Below are positions 45,746-58,197 of a stretch of DNA of 64,000 nt, piece by piece. The notes below the pieces were generated by a model. It saw only the letters and a list, made by a program, of their open reading frames with translations, ran no database searches and was not told the origin of the DNA. Origin of the DNA: Mytilus californianus. Its lineage: Eukaryota > Mollusca > Bivalvia > Mytilida > Mytilidae. Location of the stretch: contig NW_026262734.1 of the NCBI RefSeq assembly GCF_021869535.1, forward strand, positions 80,042,339 to 80,106,338, written 5' to 3'. Numbering within the stretch: the stretch's first letter is position 1; every line of letters begins with the position of its first letter. Both the position numbers and the translations under genes were made by a program.

Positions 45746-48623
45746 ATGGGAAGCGAGAAGGAGAATTTTTTCCGATTCATTTGTCTAATAACTGAAGTAG
45801 TTGCTGATGTATTGCGATACCGACTTAAACAGTCATACAGAAATTCAAATTTGCAAACATTCCTGAAAGATTATAATGTCTTGCATACTATTTTCCATCT
45901 GTTTTTCCAAGCCAACTCATGCTGCTGGAAAGGTTGTAGAACACAGCCGTCAAGAGTTCTTTCTAAAAAACAATGGGACATCCTCTATGACTCTGATCTA
46001 GCTCGTTGTTGTAAACAAAATCTAAAAGACCAAAATAAAATTTGCATGTGTTGTGTAACGCCAAAAAGTGTTCACGAAACTGATCTTGATCTTTCTCTTC
46101 TTAGCTTAATTCTGATTAATTGCTGCAATTTGATGCCTAATGAAAAAGAAGCCGTCCAAAAGATTCGGGAGATGAAGAACGATTTTATCAGTCATAATCC
46201 GAATTGTAGGTTGTCGAATTTGGATTTCGAGAGTTTAATGAATACTTTAGGGTATTCTATTAAACATCTTGATAGTACACAAATATATTTGAAAAGATAT
46301 GAAAATGTTCTAAACAGAACATTAGATGAAACATTGATGCAACAGTATTTTACGTATTGCGCAGAATCTACAACAATAGAACACTTGGAATCTGAGGTGA
46401 GACTTAGACTTTTTTAATTCAAATGATCTTAACAGTCCTCACTTAATTTCCACCTTCATCATTATACAGATATTGAAATGTTTCCAGTTATGAATTTTTG
46501 AACATAGATGTGTAGTATATAATTACATTTTCTCATGAAACAAAGCCTACATAAACGATAAATTGCTTACCATACTAAACGGTATAATTAATATAACAAC
46601 AAAAATGCACTTTAATATAAAGAAATATCGAACACAATATGTTTCTTTACACAATTAAAAATTCAAGTATTGAAATGTTTACCATTCTAATTTTTGGAGA
46701 CAAAATTAATATACTAAAAAACATGCATGTTCTTTTATTATATAATGCATATGTACTTATCGCAAATGAGTTTCTACTTCTTTATGTTGCAGATAAAAGT
46801 TGTCAATGACAGTGTTAATAGAGGACATGAAAACATTATTCAAGCTATTCAAGACCTCAAGTCCGACATTGAACGACATAAACGTGGTAACATATTTTTC
46901 AATATATCATAATTTAACACCGCAGTTTATAACTTAGCTAATTTTTTCATATATTTTTCCGTGGTTTTGAACTTGTATCGTAAAGTTCATGGAATACAAA
47001 TATTTTATTTCAAAGCATGTTGATCTACAAATGGCATGTTAAGTGCAATGTATAATAATCATTTGATATATTTTAGACGTAAACATGACAGAAGGAGAGT
47101 TGCCAATGTCACCGATGGGGCCAAATGGTCATTATAAGGAACAAGAATCATCTTTGCCTATGGTTCCAGATGCACTTGATAAAGATCCTCCAAATATTGT
47201 TCAGAGGGGTCATCAGTTACAAATTTTTTGCTCTGGAAACGAGAACTCAAAAGACAGTAGAACATGTTCGTATTCCTACTCCGACGAAGCAATTCTTAAA
47301 GATAATAGAGATCACCAAATTAACATTGCTGAGTACGTTCATAACCTGCCAAATGAAAGAGTTAGAAAACAACTTGCGAAAGTTCTCAGCACGGATGAGC
47401 CGAATGACAGCTTAGACATTGAGAACATGGATCATTATCTCTTTGTCGCTAAAAATTTTAATTTACGCAACACACTGAAATGTTGTGAAAATAAATTAAT
47501 TTCTAACTTGAGCGCAGTAAATTGTGTTGAATATTATAAGCTTGCTATTAATTACGAGTTCAGCCATTTACAATCGGAGGCACTTGCACTTGCACTTAAA
47601 AATAATAAATACTCCATTAAGGGAGGCAAATTATGCATTAAACAACGTGACAACTCAACTCGAGGGTCTTTGGAAAATTCGAGAACAGAAAACTATACAG
47701 AATACTATTCTCTTTTCACAATCTGTTGTTGTGGGTCAAAACGTATGTCTATTACAACCATTGTTTACGATTCGAACTTGAGAAATAGGTGTTATAAAGA
47801 CATAAAAACAGGAAATAAAATCAGTAAACTGTTTCAATGTTGCTGCATTCAACGCGACGAAAACGATCCACCAATTATTTATTGGTCATTTGGAAGTTCT
47901 GTGTATCAGTACGACCCACTTCTGAACAAATGCAAGCAACGAGCATCTCTCAAATGTAAACGAGCAAAGTTCAATATGATATCGCATGGAAGTTGGTGTT
48001 ATGTGATAGGAGGTGTCTATATGGGTCGTAAAGTCTTGGAAATCGAAGAATATAACACGAAAAAAGATGCATGGAAGAAAGTGGCATGCCTTCCTGGAGA
48101 TGCTTATCCAATAAATTCATCGTGTGTTGTTTATAACGAATTGATTTATGTCTTTTCCCCCATTTCGGATAAAAAAGAGGAAATCAAACCAAATGCAACT
48201 GCTGTGTATGTCTTTCATCCTAGCACGAAAATAGTTAAGAAACTTTCGGAAATCCATTTGTCTTTCAATCAGATGAAAACCTGTGTTGTTGGCTCTTTTA
48301 TTTACATTGCCTCTGACGAGAAACATTTCATAAGATTCTCCCCAATTCAGGGATCGTACTTTTCGTTACCGGATCAAATTCAGGAATGTAAAGATTTCGG
48401 CATGTTTACGAAAGAGAGCTCAATTATTCTTGCAGGGGGATATTTTAGGGATAGAAAGTGCAAAGACATTCACGTTTTTTGTACTGATTCTGGACATTGG
48501 ACAACATTATCAGAAACATTACCAGATAACATGGCAATAAATGGTGCATGTAAACTGAAAATTCCAAATAGTGCCGGAACAATTGTCCCCTTTTACGAAA
48601 CAAATCATTTCGAAAAGCGGTGA
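45746..48623 (+). CDS. HEPN (DZIP3-like) - BACK/Kelch fusion protein, three exons
   Basis: Exon 1 45746-46396, exon 2 46793-46886, exon 3 47077-48623, all with GT-AG boundaries. The phases agree and give 763 codons without a stop. Exon 1 (residues 1-217) resembles the HEPN domain of DZIP3-like proteins, with CCWKGCR, LSKKQWDILY and LDLSLLSLIL. The place of the R-x4-6-H motif reads KNDFISH (Lys 144, His 150), so RNase activity is doubtful.

Exon 2 adds a short helical linker (NIIQAIQDLKSDIERHKR). Exon 3 begins with a disordered stretch. From about residue 330 it has a BTB-tail/BACK-like helical region (LFVAKNFNLRNTLKCCENKL). From about 515 there are Kelch-type beta-propeller repeats (YVIGGVYMGRK, DAWKKVACLP, AGGYFRDRK). 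No full BTB N-terminus is seen. Kelch/BACK proteins often serve as cullin-3 adaptors, and HEPN domains occur in bivalve immune-type proteins; a role here is inference. Confidence 0.8.
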
Positions 48624-49790
48624 TTATACTTTATTTGTAAACATTGTAGGCTGGACTAAATGTTCTTTATATTAAATATTTGTTTTTTTGTTATCTCACA
48701 AATTTAAAGCAGTAATTTGTTCGGGAATTTATCTATATAATATAATTTTATATTGCTTTATGTTGAAATGTTGGATGTTTTTTTATTTGTGAAATGATCA
48801 CGGTGACAAAACTTAAAACAAACTGTGTTATAACAAACGGTGGTACCTTTGATTACTATTCACACCACTGAATCGATGCTACTGCTGGTGGACGTTTCGT
48901 TTCCGAGAGTATCACCAACCCATTAGTCAGCACTTCGATGTTGACATGAATATCATTTTTATGAATTTACTGTTTGCAAAAGTATGAATTATTCAAAATA
49001 GGATTTTTTATCCCAGGAACAGATTACCGTACCCGTATTTGGCACAATATTTTTGAAATTTTGGGTCCCAAATGCTGCTCTTCAACTGTTTTGGTTTCCA
49101 ACTATTTTGTTCACTATTTTTAAAGTATTAAGTAAAATCACAAAAATACTGAACTCCGAGGAAAATTCAATCGGCAAGTCCCTTATCAAATGGCAAAATC
49201 AGATGAAAAAACACATCAAACGAATGGACAACAACTGTCATATTCCTGACTTGAAACAGACATTTTCAAATGTAGAAAATGATGGATTGAACCTTTTTTT
49301 ATAGCGCTAAACCTCTCGCTTGTATGACACAATTACATAAATCCAGTCTTTTAAAAAGAAAGTCAAGCAAGATTATGATCCTACAAATTAAATCAGTTAT
49401 GACATTCCTTTTTTTTGTGATATCTTTCCAACTTACACTAACACAGTGACTCAAAAAAAAATTTTTTGTTTACATTTTATGCACACAAAACAGGGACCAC
49501 TGCATTGCATCACAAGTACTCAAACACTAGTACATTATCTACAAGTGGGTAAGCACTTTTTTAATTGAATGAAATTGAGAAATCTAAATAATCAAAACAA
49601 CTTAACACTTTCAAAATTGAAAAAAAGCTATAAGATAATAAAAAGTGGAACATAGAATAAAAACATTTTTAACATTTTTTTATTCGAGCGTCACTGATAA
49701 GTCTTTTGTAAACAAAACGCAAAATGATCCTGCTCCACATGTGGTGCAAATATAAAATTTCAATCCTAGTATCTATGATGAGTTTATTTC
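48624..49790 (+). repeat. 3' flank of the gene with family B repeat pieces
   Basis: GGTACCTTTGATTACTATTC at 48841, CCCAGGAACAGATTACCGTA at 49013 with ATTTGGCACAATATTTTTGA, and TTCGAGCGTCACTGATAAGT at about 49684 are pieces of family B in plus orientation. The open frame 49053-49304 starts inside this repeat and is not a convincing gene. Confidence 0.55.
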
Positions 49791-51535
49791 TTATCAAACC
49801 AACACAAACAATACCTTTGCAAAAATAGACTGAAATGCACAGCACAAAGAACTAGAATGGTAAACAGTTCATATTTCGCAATAGACATCGTTTGTTTTTC
49901 GCCTGACGACAAGTTATAAATCATATTTCAGGATAAGTCATGAACGGTCAAAGAAGGACAGACTTTTAAAAGAATTTACGTCAAACAATTGTGTAAAGAC
50001 TTAACAACACAAGACTTAAAAGATATGAATTGCTCAGGGTTTTAAATAAAACAGTTAACATGTTGAAAGTCATACGTTTGATATTTGTTATGCTTAACGT
50101 TCAATAGCAAAACTTTCATGCAAATTCAGGTCGACAACATATAATGATTAGTATTATATGAAGGTAATGCAATGATGTTTTTTAAAAGCAGGTACATGGA
50201 TCATTTATTCACGTAAAAAACATCTACAGTTTCAATAATTATATATTTCAATTTGTTTTGTTTTTTTTCATTTCATTATTCATTTTGTTATTTATTTATA
50301 CTCATTTTTGTAAATGTATCTATCTATATACACAGAAAATGTTTAATATTTATATATCCTATTAAAATATTGCTTAAACTGTTAAATGCAGTTGATTTTT
50401 CATTTCATTCAACGTTTTTCTTTTATAAAACATTAAAAACTATTACATCGAGAACGATACGATATTGCTTCTCTAGACAAAATTAAATCTTCATCACGAG
50501 GCTTGTCAAGCTTTTTAAATACTTCATTTAGCCGTAGAGAACGGAGAACCATTTTAATTTATATGCAAACAAAATGTCTACGTGACGACATCGGTTGCCG
50601 TTTCCTTATGTCAAACTGGGAAAGAAAGAACAATAGACGTCATACCTGTTATCGACTTAAAATAATTGAGATTAATTAGATCTCAAACAAAAATAAGCTT
50701 CTTGTTGGGAAAAGTATAATTCCGAAAACCTTGATTTGTACCTTGCACATTTTTTCTGCTATAGGCAATTAGACGTTTACCTTAAAAAAAATCACAGGCT
50801 TATAGACCACTCTCGAGTTATGTCCATACCAGATAGAGGGGATGTCTTCTATCCCTGCACAATTCAAGATCACCAGGCGTCTTCGTGATCGTCATAATGC
50901 AAGAAAAAAATGTTTGTTCCGTAGATACTTATTCACATAATTCTATTTAAGGTAGTGCTGATAATTATGTAGAAGAATTTAATTTAACGAATAATTTGTG
51001 CAATATAGCATTATGTTTTTAACCTCTCGCTCAACATGGGAAAGAAGTGATGCTGCCCCTAAACGCACGATGTTCACTAAAACCAGTGTTTGACGGAAAT
51101 TCAACGAAATTGGTCTATATTAACCTATATAATAATATTATTGTGCCATTTTAAGCGCTTTTCAACTCGACAGATATCAAAGTTGGAACAGGAAGTGCAT
51201 ACTCTAACAGGTATTATCCCTTGTCTGTTTAAAAGAAGTGTGTGTGTTTTCCTTTGCTTTAATATTCAGTGTTGTATTTTGTGCTCGTTATTTATCAATA
51301 TCTATGTTGTCTCTTCCAGTATAAGACCTGCGTTTTATTTGTCAATTTCTTCCTGAAAATTCATATTTGGCTTTAAACTTTCACACTCAAGTAATAATAA
51401 TGGTCACAGAATTAATGTGCACCGCTGTATTTGCTTATGGAGATGACTTAGGGTTAGACCAAAGACATTTATCAAACCTAATCACTGGATGTTGCTCATT
51501 GCCATGTTTTGACAAAAGTAACACGACAGGTGTCA
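49791..51535. other. Intergenic DNA, no gene seen
   Basis: AT-rich. The open frame from 51367 runs into a family C copy and I do not accept it as a gene. 50690-50800 faintly resembles 55000-55140. Confidence 0.4.
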
Positions 51536-51539
51536 CACT

Positions 51540-51780
51540 TGGAGCAGTACCTTGCAAGTGTGAATCCTTCAAGAGCATCGGAGCTCACCCCCGATTTCTT
51601 TATGGTTTTTATGTTGCTCACTATGAAGTGTTCGTTTTCCATATTTTGTTATTGCTGTTTGTCCTTTCGTAATTTTTATTATTAGCAGCGATGTCCATTT
51701 TTATTGGTCTGATATGCTATTTAATTACCCTATGATATCTTCTTTCTCTTTTTTTTTATATCGGTAGGAATAAATCTTTT
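51540..51780 (+). repeat. Dispersed repeat family C, degraded copy
   Basis: GCATCGGAGCTCACCCCCGA, GAAGTGTTCGTTTTCCATAT, TTTATTGGTCTGATATGCTA follow the order of 13240-13490 and of family C as I know it. Confidence 0.45.
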
Positions 51781-51842
51781 AATGCGAATGTGTTTGTCAT
51801 AATGTGTGTCTCTGTTTGTTACTGTTTAATTAAACTCATCAT

Positions 51843-51990
51843 AGATACCGGGATTAAAAAAAAATATTTGCGCCAGACTCGCGTTTCGTCTACAAAAGAC
51901 TCAGCAGTGACGCTCGAATAAAAAAAAATTAAAAAGGCCAAATAAAGTACGAAGTTGAAGAGCATATGCTACAGTTTTGATCCCACGATG
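51843..51990 (-). repeat. Dispersed repeat family B, inverted copy
   Basis: GATACCGGGATT, GCGCCAGACTCGCGTTTCGT, CTACAAAAGACTCAGCAGTG, GAAGTTGAAGAGCAT are the reverse complement of the family B core at 5595-5790. Confidence 0.65.
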
Positions 51991-53739
51991 TAATTTTTAC
52001 GAAAATTTGCAAATAAGTTTTTTTTTCACCATGCACATTAAACGACAGAAAAACGGAGAATGTACTCTGATAAACGTATTTTTCCAAAGAACCTTACGAA
52101 GATAAGATTGAAATGTCGACCATGTTGTTGCTCTGTGAACATGTTATGTGTCAAGCAATCAAAAATCTTTTTTAATACAATTTTTGTAATATTTAATAAT
52201 TCCAGAGTTAAACTTCCTTAGCGAATGTACGGAATGTATACTGTATATATGTTTACTGATTTTATACCGTTTTTACATTGTTGAATTCCTATAAATAAGA
52301 GGCAACCGTAAATTTCCGATATTCAAAATCATAAAGCTATTAAGCAGATTGAGATAAAATCACGATAAAAATTAAAAAAAACTTAATGCCCAGAGAGCGA
52401 GACTCTGTGTTACGAGGTAAGTGTCTCCTAAACATGAATCACCCACCATGTAAATCAATAAACAGTCAAATTGTCTCAATCAGGAATAGGACACAATCCG
52501 TAAAAATTACTCAGACCACAAAAATGTGACAACAGTGTGCTGTATAGTGTTGGTTAACTGATATATTGTCGATTTTTCAATCTAAAAGCGCGTTTATGTG
52601 TCAGGAGCATACCATGCAAATGATGTCCATATCATGCATCTAATGTGGACATGCAATTGGACCGTGGCGTATATGTTAAAATGTGTGTACGCATCTTCTT
52701 ATTTGTACAAATCTGTTAGGCAGGGTTCGTTATATTTTGACCTAGATTTTGTTTTTATGATAAATGTTGACTTTCTGTAGATGTGCTACATATAACGTTT
52801 ATTAAAGGTTTCCAACACCCAGAATGCAATCTTAGGTTCTATGTGAGTTGCAGAACGTCATATGCCACCTCAATTGTATATGTTGGTTGTAAATTTGCAT
52901 ATTGAAGGAAGCACATGTACAATTTAGAGTAAAACCAGGTCCACATGGAGTTAAACTTAAGTAAACCATTTTAAGATATCTGTGAAAATTGAAATATTTG
53001 GATAAATATAATAAATAAGGATTTAGAATTGATGTGTTTCCACCTTTCATGCGACAGATACCGCAACTCGCTTTCCGATATTGACGAAACACGGAAGCAT
53101 AAACACAACTGAACAACAGTAACAATGTGTATCTTTCGAGTACGTAATATAATGAAGAGATGAATCTTGTGTCATTCATACATGCAAAATGAATAGTAAG
53201 TAGCCTCAATCGTCCTGTCCTCGAAGTTGGTGACATTTCAGCGATGTCATATTTATAGATACAACTTCAGTTCGATATACAAATGTTTTTTTTAAATAAA
53301 AATTAATTTTAGTTACGTTTATCCTTGAGTTTCTTTTGTACATTGTACATTGTCATTATTCTTTTTCTATCATATGTATTTAATTCTAATACATTGTCGA
53401 GAGAAGGCAAATTATTCCGTGTTTCTGTCTCCTCAGTGATAAAAGTCGCGGAAAGCAAGACATAAGTGTTGCTTTACTTGCGGCGTTGGCAAGGTTGAGT
53501 CACTCTTTGTTAAGTTTTCTGCTTAATATGTAAAGTGGAACATATCAGGTTGACGACTTTGTGTAGCCACTGTCCGTATGTTGTGGTCCCGCGACTTTCA
53601 ATTTATAAGAAATCTTCAAAGTTTCCTATAAGATTGCCTTTTTTGAATTTTTCTGCCGACATGCGAGACATATCTCCATGTCAATTATTCTTTTCTATAT
53701 CAATATTGATATATATCACTCCCTATTGAACGTATTGCC
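51991..53739. other. Intergenic DNA, no gene seen
   Basis: No domain-bearing frame. 53330-53420 weakly resembles 54610-54700 (ATCATATGTAT, ACATTGTC.AGAGAAGG.AAA). Confidence 0.4.
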
Positions 53740-54170
53740 CTTTAATGACTATTTCCCTTAACTTTTGCATTTTTGCCTTTTTTTTGAAAACTATAAAAGA
53801 TAGAGACTTTGAAATTCAAAAAAAAAATATATTAGCAAGACAAGATCTTCAAATTAGCCTGCATGACTAAAATCGTTTCGGTTTCCTTAATAGAAATTAT
53901 TTCCCTTTAACGAATATTTATTTTAACTTTTGCATTTGTCCTATTATGTTGAAATAGACACTATTAGATAGAAACTTTAGAAAAACAAAAATGATCAGCA
54001 AGACAAGATATAGAAATCAGCTGTCTGGGCTGAAATCTTTAATCGATTTGTTATTGTTTTTATAATGGTTTTTACCATTTGTCTTTTGCATTTCCTGGTC
54101 ATTATCTTACAAGTATAAACGATAATAGATAAATAAAAAAAGGATAACTGACCAGTAGGATATGGTCTAC
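53740..54170 (+). repeat. Degenerate tandem repeat, about 158-bp unit
   Basis: Three eroded units marked by CTTT.A.GA.TATT, ACTTTTGCATTT.TCC, ACTATTA.ATAGA.ACTTT and AGCAAGACAAGAT (53837 and 53997). Confidence 0.55.
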
Positions 54171-55143
54171 AAATACTTCGACATAAATGAAATTAAAGTT
54201 AACTCTTAATTGAGTTGTCCACTTTAACGATGAGTTATACTATAACGTTGTCATTGTTGAAGATGCAGGTGAGCTAAACAGGCTCACAAGAGCATTTAGG
54301 CATGGGAGATGTCAAATCTAAAATATATTACTGACGGCAAAAAAAGTAATGACAGTTATCTTCATGGACGGATTCTGGTTTTACTTTCACTGCATTCCAC
54401 ATTTTTATTCAATTTTAGATAGTTTTCAAATACTTAAAGGTCTACGGACAAGGCAATTTTCGATTAGAGGACTTAATGAAGTTGGCCTAATCGTCAAGTC
54501 CTAAAGATAATTCAGTGGTGAGATATGTATATTAGATGAAATTTTAGTTTGATATTCATTTATTTTTTTCAATCAAAACATTCTATTAAATCACGTTTGT
54601 CATTGTGTCACTTTTGAAGATTGTTATTCTTCCTTATAGTCATATGTATGTTATACATTGTCAAGAGAAGGAAATTATTCAGTTTTTGTTCATACTATAT
54701 CAATTTTAGATTTACTTTACTTTAGTTGTTTTACTATTCTTCTTAAGAAATCATGTTTCTTTTAAATGTTAATCAAATCAGAATTTATATTGCCACTGTC
54801 CAAACGCAAAAACCTGGTCAGAGGTTATCTTGTGTAATATCTTGATGCTTTTTGTACAAAGGAGCATTTGGTGTTGATGACAGATCTTTCATACCTGTAT
54901 TTTCCGTTTCATTATTATTTGTACTTCATCTATATAATTTCCGGTAAATGTGTCCGGGTTTTTTTTTCTGATCAGTAGCTAAATATATTTTTTTAAGACT
55001 GGAAGTCTTCTTTTCAGACTAATATTTCTAACAAGGAATATAATTTGATTAAGTTAAAATTTGGCCAATATACCGAGCACATTTTTATGTTATAGGCAAT
55101 CAAATGGTTAGCTTGAAATATCATATCACAGGCTAATTATTAA
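54171..55143. other. Intergenic DNA, no gene seen
   Basis: Nothing recognised apart from the weak internal similarities noted for neighbouring stretches. Confidence 0.4.
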
Positions 55144-55147
55144 TTAA

Positions 55148-55739
55148 GGTAGACCATAGGTATAAGTTTCCCGAGATAGAATTTTCTTATACTTTGCTCA
55201 GAAGATGATTTTACTATGCTCTTTCCAAAATTAAATAGATAGGATGGGTCACCGTACTATTTTTCAAGCTATGAGTCGTTGAGCATTGCCTACATTTGCT
55301 TAGAATGATCATGAAAAAATGCATCTTTGTGCATAAAAAAGAAATCTATGTGATAGAATTTTGAAATAAATTGTGAGAAGATAGGTGTTTTAATATGTTT
55401 GAGGATAATAATAAGAAAAAATAGTGTCACCGAACTTGTTTTCTTGCTACAAGTAAAAATAAAAATTTTCCCTATCAGTCCAGTATAAGAATTTTACTAA
55501 AAGAGTTATCTCCCTTTAAATGGCTCAGTTGAAAACATTGATTCTAAAACACAAATGTTTGGTATATATGTAAATAGTTTGAATAATGCAATAAATCAGC
55601 AAGTTTTTTTCATATAGATAAACAGTCTAACCGATAAAATTGCACCTCTGTCTTCCAATCTGCAGATTTGGGCAGATAACTAGACTGGTTGTGTACTGTG
55701 ATAGTACAATCCAAGATAGCGATATACCATGAATCTACC
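55148..55739. mobile_element. TTAA-flanked inverted-repeat element (MITE)
   Basis: 592 bp between TTAA at 55144-55147 and TTAA at 55740-55743. Termini GGTAGACCATAGGTA and (complement) GGTAGATTCATGGTA. The inverted match is short, only about 20 bp with mismatches. No coding capacity. Confidence 0.7.
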
Positions 55740-55743
55740 TTAA

Positions 55744-56216
55744 TACATAATTGAATTAAAGGACTAGCCTTTTTAAGCGCCTGTCAAATATGCGGCTTTA
55801 GGGTTTATTGCAAGTAAGATACAGTTTGAATGAATAGATGAAGAACACCATGACTTAATCATTATGATACACTTTAGCTCGGAACACTTGCACTTTAGTC
55901 GTTTGGAAAAAGAGATAAAAAGAGAATTTCACTTCGTATTGGATACAAAAAATATCAATTTAAATCATATCAAGAGAAATTGATCATTTTGTTTTCTCTA
56001 GAAAGGAATACATTGTGGAATTAATTCGTAAAAATATTTGCCTCTTTGTCTTTCGTCATTGTATGGATGTTGAATTCTTATGCAGTTTTTTGTTAAAACG
56101 ACAAGCATAAGAATTACAACGACACACAACACTAATCTTTGCAGTGAAGCAGTTTTGAAATAATATTTTAAACTTAAGACATGTTCATTGATATTTAAAT
56201 ATCGGATCAAACAAAC
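55744..56216. other. Intergenic DNA, no gene seen
   Basis: No domain-bearing frame. The minus-strand frame 56210-55998 has no recognisable content. Confidence 0.4.
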
Positions 56217-57172
56217 AAAAAACAGCTTGTGAAGAAGGTTATTTAGAGATTGTTTAAACTATTTTCAAATATAGATATGATTGTCTCAATTGTTTGCAAA
56301 TATGGTAATATTGGTGTTGTGAGTTTTCTTCTGACTAAAGATTGTGGCACTCATACAAGTGTGAAAAGGTTAGTGAAAGTCGTCATCATGAAGCTTGTAA
56401 AAATAGTCATAAACTTTCAAGATAAAAAGGAAGTTATGATAGGAAATGTGATGTAAAGATCAGACATGTGTTTGATAGAAAAGCACTGCATGAAGCCTGC
56501 TTGAATGAGGTTATGGATGAAGAGTACAAACCTTGATTAAATAAGGATGAAAACGATGACATTCTATCTGACAATAATGTTATAACAAATGTCACCGATA
56601 GAACGGAGTATACAAGTTCAGACGGCTATAAGAAGATTCTGAAAGAAATTGTTAAACTTAAGTTGCGAAATAGTGTTAACCCATGTATTGCTGATTGTGA
56701 GGGTTACAATGCACTATTTATGCAAGTTGTTTCCCATCCATAGTTGGTATGCTATTGAAAAAGATGATTGAAACACATCAACTACCTCTGGTAAATGCAG
56801 GTAACCCATTTTTACTGAAAAAAACATCATTTTCACTAAAGTTTGCCTAAAAAAGAATGATTTTTATTAAGGCCTTTCTACAGTACCTACTAGATTCATT
56901 TCATCATGCTAGTGAACATGATACCTTAGAGGATAATGAAATCTGGTATGCCATTGGTTGTAGATGATTTAGGAAAAAGTGTACTTCATGCGGCATGTAG
57001 AGGAGAATATGAGGGTATTGTATGGAGTGATATGGAGAGAGAATGTGACGTTGTCCATGTTAACAATGATAGCGAAACCGCTTTATTTTTAGCGTGCTAT
57101 TTCACAAATATTCTGGCTACTGATTTACTAATATCATATATCTGTGATGTAAAAATAAGTATAATTAAGTAG
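56217..57172 (+). pseudogene. Ankyrin-repeat protein, heavily decayed
   Basis: Ankyrin-type pieces recur in different frames: ACEEGYLEIV at about 56224, ALHEACLNEV at about 56484, NPCIADCEGYNALFMQVV near 56676, and LGKSVLHAACRGEYEGIVW with NNDSETALFLACY in the frame 56936-57172. Stops and frame changes lie between all of them. No other domain can be attached. The parent may have been one of the large ankyrin proteins common in bivalves, which is inference. Confidence 0.65.
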
Positions 57173-57986
57173 GAAATAATGCTTTTAAAACATCTTTGCA
57201 TGGAGGAATTCGACATTTGGCTAAAGAATAACGCTTACATAAATCAGCCTGATGAATGAAACAATAAATTGCCTAAACATTTATGCATGAATTAAGAAAA
57301 TGTCCGTAACATACGTTTGATTGGAATAGAAAATTGTAGAAATGGTCAAAGTTGTATTACAAAGTAACACAATATCAGCAAAGTGTGCTAGTTTTAAAGT
57401 TTTTTAAACAAATATCTTTTGGGTCTCTTTTATGTTTCAATAGCCATTCAACGTTCGTAATCGATTTCAAATTTTCAAATATTTTAAACAAAAGAATCAA
57501 TTAATGAAGAGGCATACATTGTATAAATGTGCATCTGGGTCAATATGCGCAATTCATTTTAAGCAGGGACAATGCTAGACTTTTCAATTTATACTCTATC
57601 CATATCGTTGACTTGCATATGTATAATGATTAGTTTCGATGCCGACACATTTTCACAGATGTACTAAAATTTTCCAGGTAAGAGGTGTATTTTTTTCTCA
57701 TTATCTTGGAAGCCCTCAAAGGCCTCATGTGAAGCCGCTTCAGGAATTAAAAACAATTACATCTCAACTGTACTGTACTGTCTTCTGCTATTAAAAACAC
57801 ACAATTTACTTCAGTCACAATTTAAACAAAATAACATCTTGTACAATGTCATTTAATGGAGGGTTTTCCTATTTATATTTTTCTATTAGAAGCGCACAAT
57901 GTAGTAAATACTTACAGATTAACAAAGCTTATATTTAAAATACGGCCAAATTTTCTTTCGGCATTTTGATAATTGGAAATGTATTT
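57173..57986. other. Intergenic DNA, no gene seen
   Basis: Possible further eroded ankyrin remnants up to about 57260. Otherwise nothing. Confidence 0.4.
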
Positions 57987-58197
57987 TACCCCGCCGCATT
58001 TTTGCGCCTGTCCCAAGTCAGGAGCCTCTGGCCTTTGTTAGTCTTTTATGATTTTTAATTTTAGTTTCTTGAATATATTTCGGAGTTTCGTATGACGTCC
58101 ATTATCACTGAACTAGTATACATTTTTGTTTGGGGGCCAGCTGAAGCACGCATTCGGGTGCGGGAGTTTCTCGCTGCATTGAAGATCCATTGGTGTC
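57987..58197 (+). repeat. Retroelement 3' tail, truncated copy
   Basis: ACCCCGCCGCATTTTTGCGC, GTCCCAAGTCAGGAGCCTCT, CATTATCACTGAACTAGTAT, GTGCGGGAGTTTCTCGCTGC; same orientation as 61229-61522, missing its last 90-odd bases. Confidence 0.8.

Noticed and set aside
51367-51672. 101-residue open frame as a gene
   Set aside because: It runs into a dispersed family C repeat and shows no domain, signal or splice context.
53740-54170. Satellite DNA array
   Set aside because: Only about three eroded units, too few and too diverged to call a satellite.
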